This document shows positions 6,400-7,689 of a DNA stretch of 7,689 nt, in pieces. The position numbers and the translations under genes are program-made. Under the pieces are notes generated by a model. The model saw only the letters and a program-made list of their open reading frames with translations. It made no database searches and was not told the DNA's origin. How positions within the stretch are numbered: position 1 is the first letter of the stretch; the number at the start of each line of letters is the position of its first letter. The stretch is from Akkermansiaceae bacterium (GTDB taxonomy: Bacteria; Verrucomicrobiota; Verrucomicrobiia; Verrucomicrobiales; Akkermansiaceae), in assembly GCA_023300065.1 (NCBI GenBank), contig JALZWJ010000210.1, forward strand, positions 1-7,689. Reading direction: 5' to 3'.

Positions 6400-6439
6400 G
6401 CCATTCCCCCAGTTCAGCAAGCTGAACTGGGGGAATGGC
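6400..6439. repeat. Perfect 19-bp inverted repeat overlapping the 3' end of tRNA-Ser
   Basis: GCCATTCCCCCAGTTCAGC (6400-6418) is followed by AA and then its exact reverse complement (6421-6439). As RNA it forms an 18-bp stem with a CAAG (or CUUG) loop. The right arm includes bases 6436-6439, which on the - strand are the discriminator G and encoded CCA of the tRNA. The hairpin thus forms directly at the tRNA 3' end in the primary transcript. There is only a short T-rich stretch after it in the tRNA direction (ATTTCT), so termination there would be atypical. Confidence 0.9.
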
Positions 6440-6525
6440 GGACCCGGAGGGATTCGAACCCTCGATACCCGTAAAGGTATACTCCCTTAGCAGGGGAGCG
6501 CTTTCAACCGCTCAGCCACAGGTCC
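6436..6525 (-). tRNA. tRNA-Ser (anticodon GCU), CCA encoded
   Basis: Read on the - strand, the acceptor arm GGACCTG pairs with CGGGTCC (one G-U pair), followed by discriminator G and an encoded CCA. The anticodon arm is CTCCC-CTGCTAA-GGGAG, giving anticodon GCU (bases 6489-6491), which reads AGC and AGU. The T arm is GAGGG-TTCGAAT-CCCTC. A long variable arm, with ATACC pairing GGTAT, is the class II feature of serine tRNAs. Length is 87 nt plus CCA. No defects are seen. Confidence 0.97.
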
Positions 6526-6546
6526 AGTATTCTCTCGAACGGGGCG

Positions 6547-6576
6547 AATATGATCACCTCGATTCGGTTTCGTCAA
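6547..6576 (-). promoter_or_regulatory. Predicted promoter of tRNA-Ser
   Basis: On the - strand: -35 TTGACG (6576-6571), an 18-bp spacer and -10-like CATATT (6552-6547), followed by a GC-rich stretch (CGCCCCG) before the expected start near 6540, about 15 nt ahead of the mature tRNA 5' end. A GC-rich discriminator downstream of the -10 is usual for stringently controlled stable-RNA promoters. Confidence 0.5.
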
Positions 6577-6614
6577 TGGTAAGCGCACTCTAAAGGTCAC
6601 TTTTTTTTGAGATC

Positions 6615-6644
6615 AAAAAAGGCGGCTCGAAACGAGCCGCCTTT
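6615..6644 (-). terminator. Rho-independent terminator of the - strand gene pair
   Basis: On the - strand AAAGGCGGCTCG pairs perfectly with CGAGCCGCCTTT around a TTT loop (6632-6630), and the T-run continues to 6615. It lies 38 nt after the stop codon of the coiled-coil protein gene. Further on, a second A/T palindrome (TTTTTTGA-GA-TCAAAAAA, 6603-6620) adds another T-run. It lies just upstream of the tRNA promoter and prevents read-through into the tRNA. Confidence 0.93.
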
Positions 6645-6681
6645 GGAAATTAAATCAGCTCTTTAAGAGCCTTTTTGAAGC

Positions 6682-7479
6682 TTAGTTAGAGACCACTTTT
6701 TCAAGGATCACCTGGTCTCCACGACGCAGGCTGGAGCCGAGCTTCACGCTACCGGGATCGATGTCAGCAACGGCACGATTTGCCTCAAGCTCGTGAATCG
6801 AGAGCTTACCGACAAGGCGACCACCGCGAACGACGAGGAGCTTAGTATCAGCCGTGAGGCCAGCTTTAGCACCTGCACCGATGATGACGAAGTTCCACTG
6901 GTTATCAACAGCAGTGACGGAGGCTTGGAAAGTGTTCCGGCGCACGTTGTCGAGACTTTCATTCACTTTACCTTCGACGCGGACGATATCGACGCCGTTC
7001 TTACTCACTTCTCCTTCGAGCTTGGTTTTGAAGAGTTCAAGGTCCTCAACATCAGCGATGAGCTTTTTCTCCTTGGCTTCGATCTCCTTAAACTTGGCAG
7101 GAACACCATCTAGATCGGTCCCGGGGAAGAGCTGCTTGATGGCATCGATGCCAGCGTCAACTTGCGCTTCCTCAGCAACCACCTCTTCGAGGTCGTTGAC
7201 ATATTCGTCTAAAGTGCGGCGAAGTTCTTTTTCGTTAGAGACGGCGGACTCGAGGCTGGCCTCGGTCTCAGCCTTTTCGTCAAGAGCAAGAGTGCGAGCG
7301 GCGATCGCTTGCTCCTCGTTCTTCTCTTCTGTCGCGATGTTCTCGCTCAGATTTTGGTTGGCCAAGATGAGGGCCTCGCGGTCCGCGATCTGCTGGTTGT
7401 AGTTTTCTCTGGCGGTCCAGCCGAAGAAACCAGCAGCACCGATGGCGAGAACTGCGAGAATGTAGAAAAGTGATTTCAT
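6682..7479 (-). CDS. Membrane-anchored coiled-coil protein with C-terminal beta-domain, function unknown
   Basis: A 265-residue protein that I do not recognise as a named family. Residues 3-22 form one N-terminal membrane helix (signal anchor) with little before it, so the body should lie on the outer face of the inner membrane. Residues about 25-105 and 125-185 are rich in Glu, Ala, Lys and Leu and look like coiled coil, broken by FPGTDLDGVP near 118-127. The C-terminus (about 186-262) is predicted beta-rich, with Gly-rich turns (IIGAGAKAGL, VVRGGRLVGKLSI, LRRGDQVIL). The layout recalls MreC (anchor, coiled coil, beta-domain), but this is only an architectural likeness. The last 47 residues of that domain align without gaps to the end of the upstream partial gene (18 of 47 identical). 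The 20 nt before the ATG (on the - strand) are T/C-rich with no Shine-Dalgarno. It ends at a strong terminator. Confidence 0.85.
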   Translation of the reverse strand: MKSLFYILAVLAIGAAGFFGWTARENYNQQIADREALILANQNLSENIATEEKNEEQAIAARTLALDEKAETEASLESAVSNEKELRRTLDEYVNDLEEVVAEEAQVDAGIDAIKQLFPGTDLDGVPAKFKEIEAKEKKLIADVEDLELFKTKLEGEVSKNGVDIVRVEGKVNESLDNVRRNTFQASVTAVDNQWNFVIIGAGAKAGLTADTKLLVVRGGRLVGKLSIHELEANRAVADIDPGSVKLGSSLRRGDQVILEKVVSN

Positions 7480-7536
7480 AAAATGGAAAGTGAAATGTGA
7501 GGTGCGTAGGTTGTGGTGTGAGTGAGGAAAGTAAAT

Positions 7537-7689
7537 TTATTTCCCAGCGACTTCAGCGGCGATGATCTTGTCCCCAACGGAGACCTTCACGCCATCTTTA
7601 AGGGAGCTCTGGATGACATCTGCAGTGGCGGTATTTTCTGAAACCGCGGTGATGTTGAGTTCACCGATTTTAGCTCCACCGCGCATGAC
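7537..7689 (-). CDS. C-terminal end of a paralogue of the adjacent coiled-coil protein, truncated by window edge
   Basis: Only the last 50 residues are visible, beginning VMRGGAKIGELNI and ending KIIAAEVAGK before TAA (7539-7537). They align without gaps to residues 216-262 of the neighbouring 265-residue protein, sharing RGG, G.L.I, ADI/ADV and GD..I. The two genes are in the same direction, 57 nt apart, and this one is upstream, so they probably form a transcription unit created by tandem duplication. Whether it also has the membrane anchor and coiled coil cannot be seen. Confidence 0.8.
   Translation of the reverse strand, partial: VMRGGAKIGELNITAVSENTATADVIQSSLKDGVKVSVGDKIIAAEVAGK

Larger units (their letters stand above)
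6047..6435. other. Gene-free intergenic region between the metal operon and tRNA-Ser
   Basis: About 390 nt without a credible gene. The open frames here (for example 6242-6490 on + and 6183-6404 on -) run through repeats or into the tRNA, have no ribosome binding site and show no recognisable protein features. What it does hold is an imperfect long palindrome (6066-6165), a three-unit 9-bp tandem repeat (6260-6286), a small hairpin (6344-6361) and most of a strong 19-bp inverted repeat (6400-6439). No transposase or integrase gene is present. Confidence 0.8.

Noticed and set aside
6047..6440. Possible mobile element or CRISPR array
   Set aside because: The repeats are too short and irregular, there are no uniform spacers, and no transposase, integrase or cas gene lies in the window.
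6242..6490. 82-codon open frame on the + strand
   Set aside because: It begins in the 9-bp repeat and runs through the palindrome into the tRNA gene; its C-terminal GGPGGIRTLDTRKG is the tRNA complement translated, a common false protein.
6658..6675. Small hairpin GCTCTT-T-AAGAGC followed by CTTTTT on the + strand, resembling a terminator
   Set aside because: The stem is short and A/T-rich with a very small loop, and no + strand gene ends nearby. The strong hairpin at 6618-6644 explains termination for the - strand.

Overview
The window looks like chromosome of a diderm, moderately GC-rich bacterium. The reasons are an outer-membrane beta-barrel protein, a lipoprotein signal peptide, C-rich third codon positions and rho-independent terminators. 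Most starts lack a good Shine-Dalgarno sequence, and an intergenic region carries GCAGAGG and CGGAA-type repeats. Together these point, by impression only, to the Verrucomicrobiota or a relative in the PVC group; no marker gene here proves it.

Layout. (1) 1-1012: the 3' end of leuC and complete leuD (isopropylmalate isomerase, leucine biosynthesis), closed by a strong terminator. (2) 1046-6046: a five-gene operon on the + strand for a Mn/Zn/Fe-type (TroABCD/MntABC-like, ABC-3 family) metal importer. It encodes a substrate-binding lipoprotein, an ATPase, a permease fused to a C-terminal DtxR/MntR-like domain, an outer-membrane beta-barrel protein and a second permease. The genes are separated by 1, 4, 20 and 3 nt. 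The operon is preceded by a promoter whose -35 box lies inside an inverted repeat, the likely metal-responsive operator. (3) 6047-6435: a gene-free repeat region with a long imperfect palindrome and a 9-bp-period tandem repeat. (4) 6400-6576: tRNA-Ser(GCU) on the - strand with its promoter; its encoded CCA end lies inside a perfect 19-bp inverted repeat. (5) 6615-7689: two - strand genes with related C-terminal domains, the first a membrane-anchored coiled-coil protein. The upstream one is cut by the window edge, and the pair ends at a strong terminator.

How the genes work together. The metal operon appears to encode a complete path across both membranes: the barrel protein in the outer membrane, the lipoprotein receptor in the periplasm, two permeases as an inner-membrane heterodimer, and one ATPase. 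The receptor has a His-His-Glu-Asp ligand set, which favours Mn(II) (or Fe(II)) over Zn(II). The DtxR-like domain on the first permease keeps most C-terminal metal ligands of MntR, so the transporter may sense cytosolic metal directly. The permease-sensor fusion and the outer-membrane protein placed between the two permease genes are the most interesting parts of the window.
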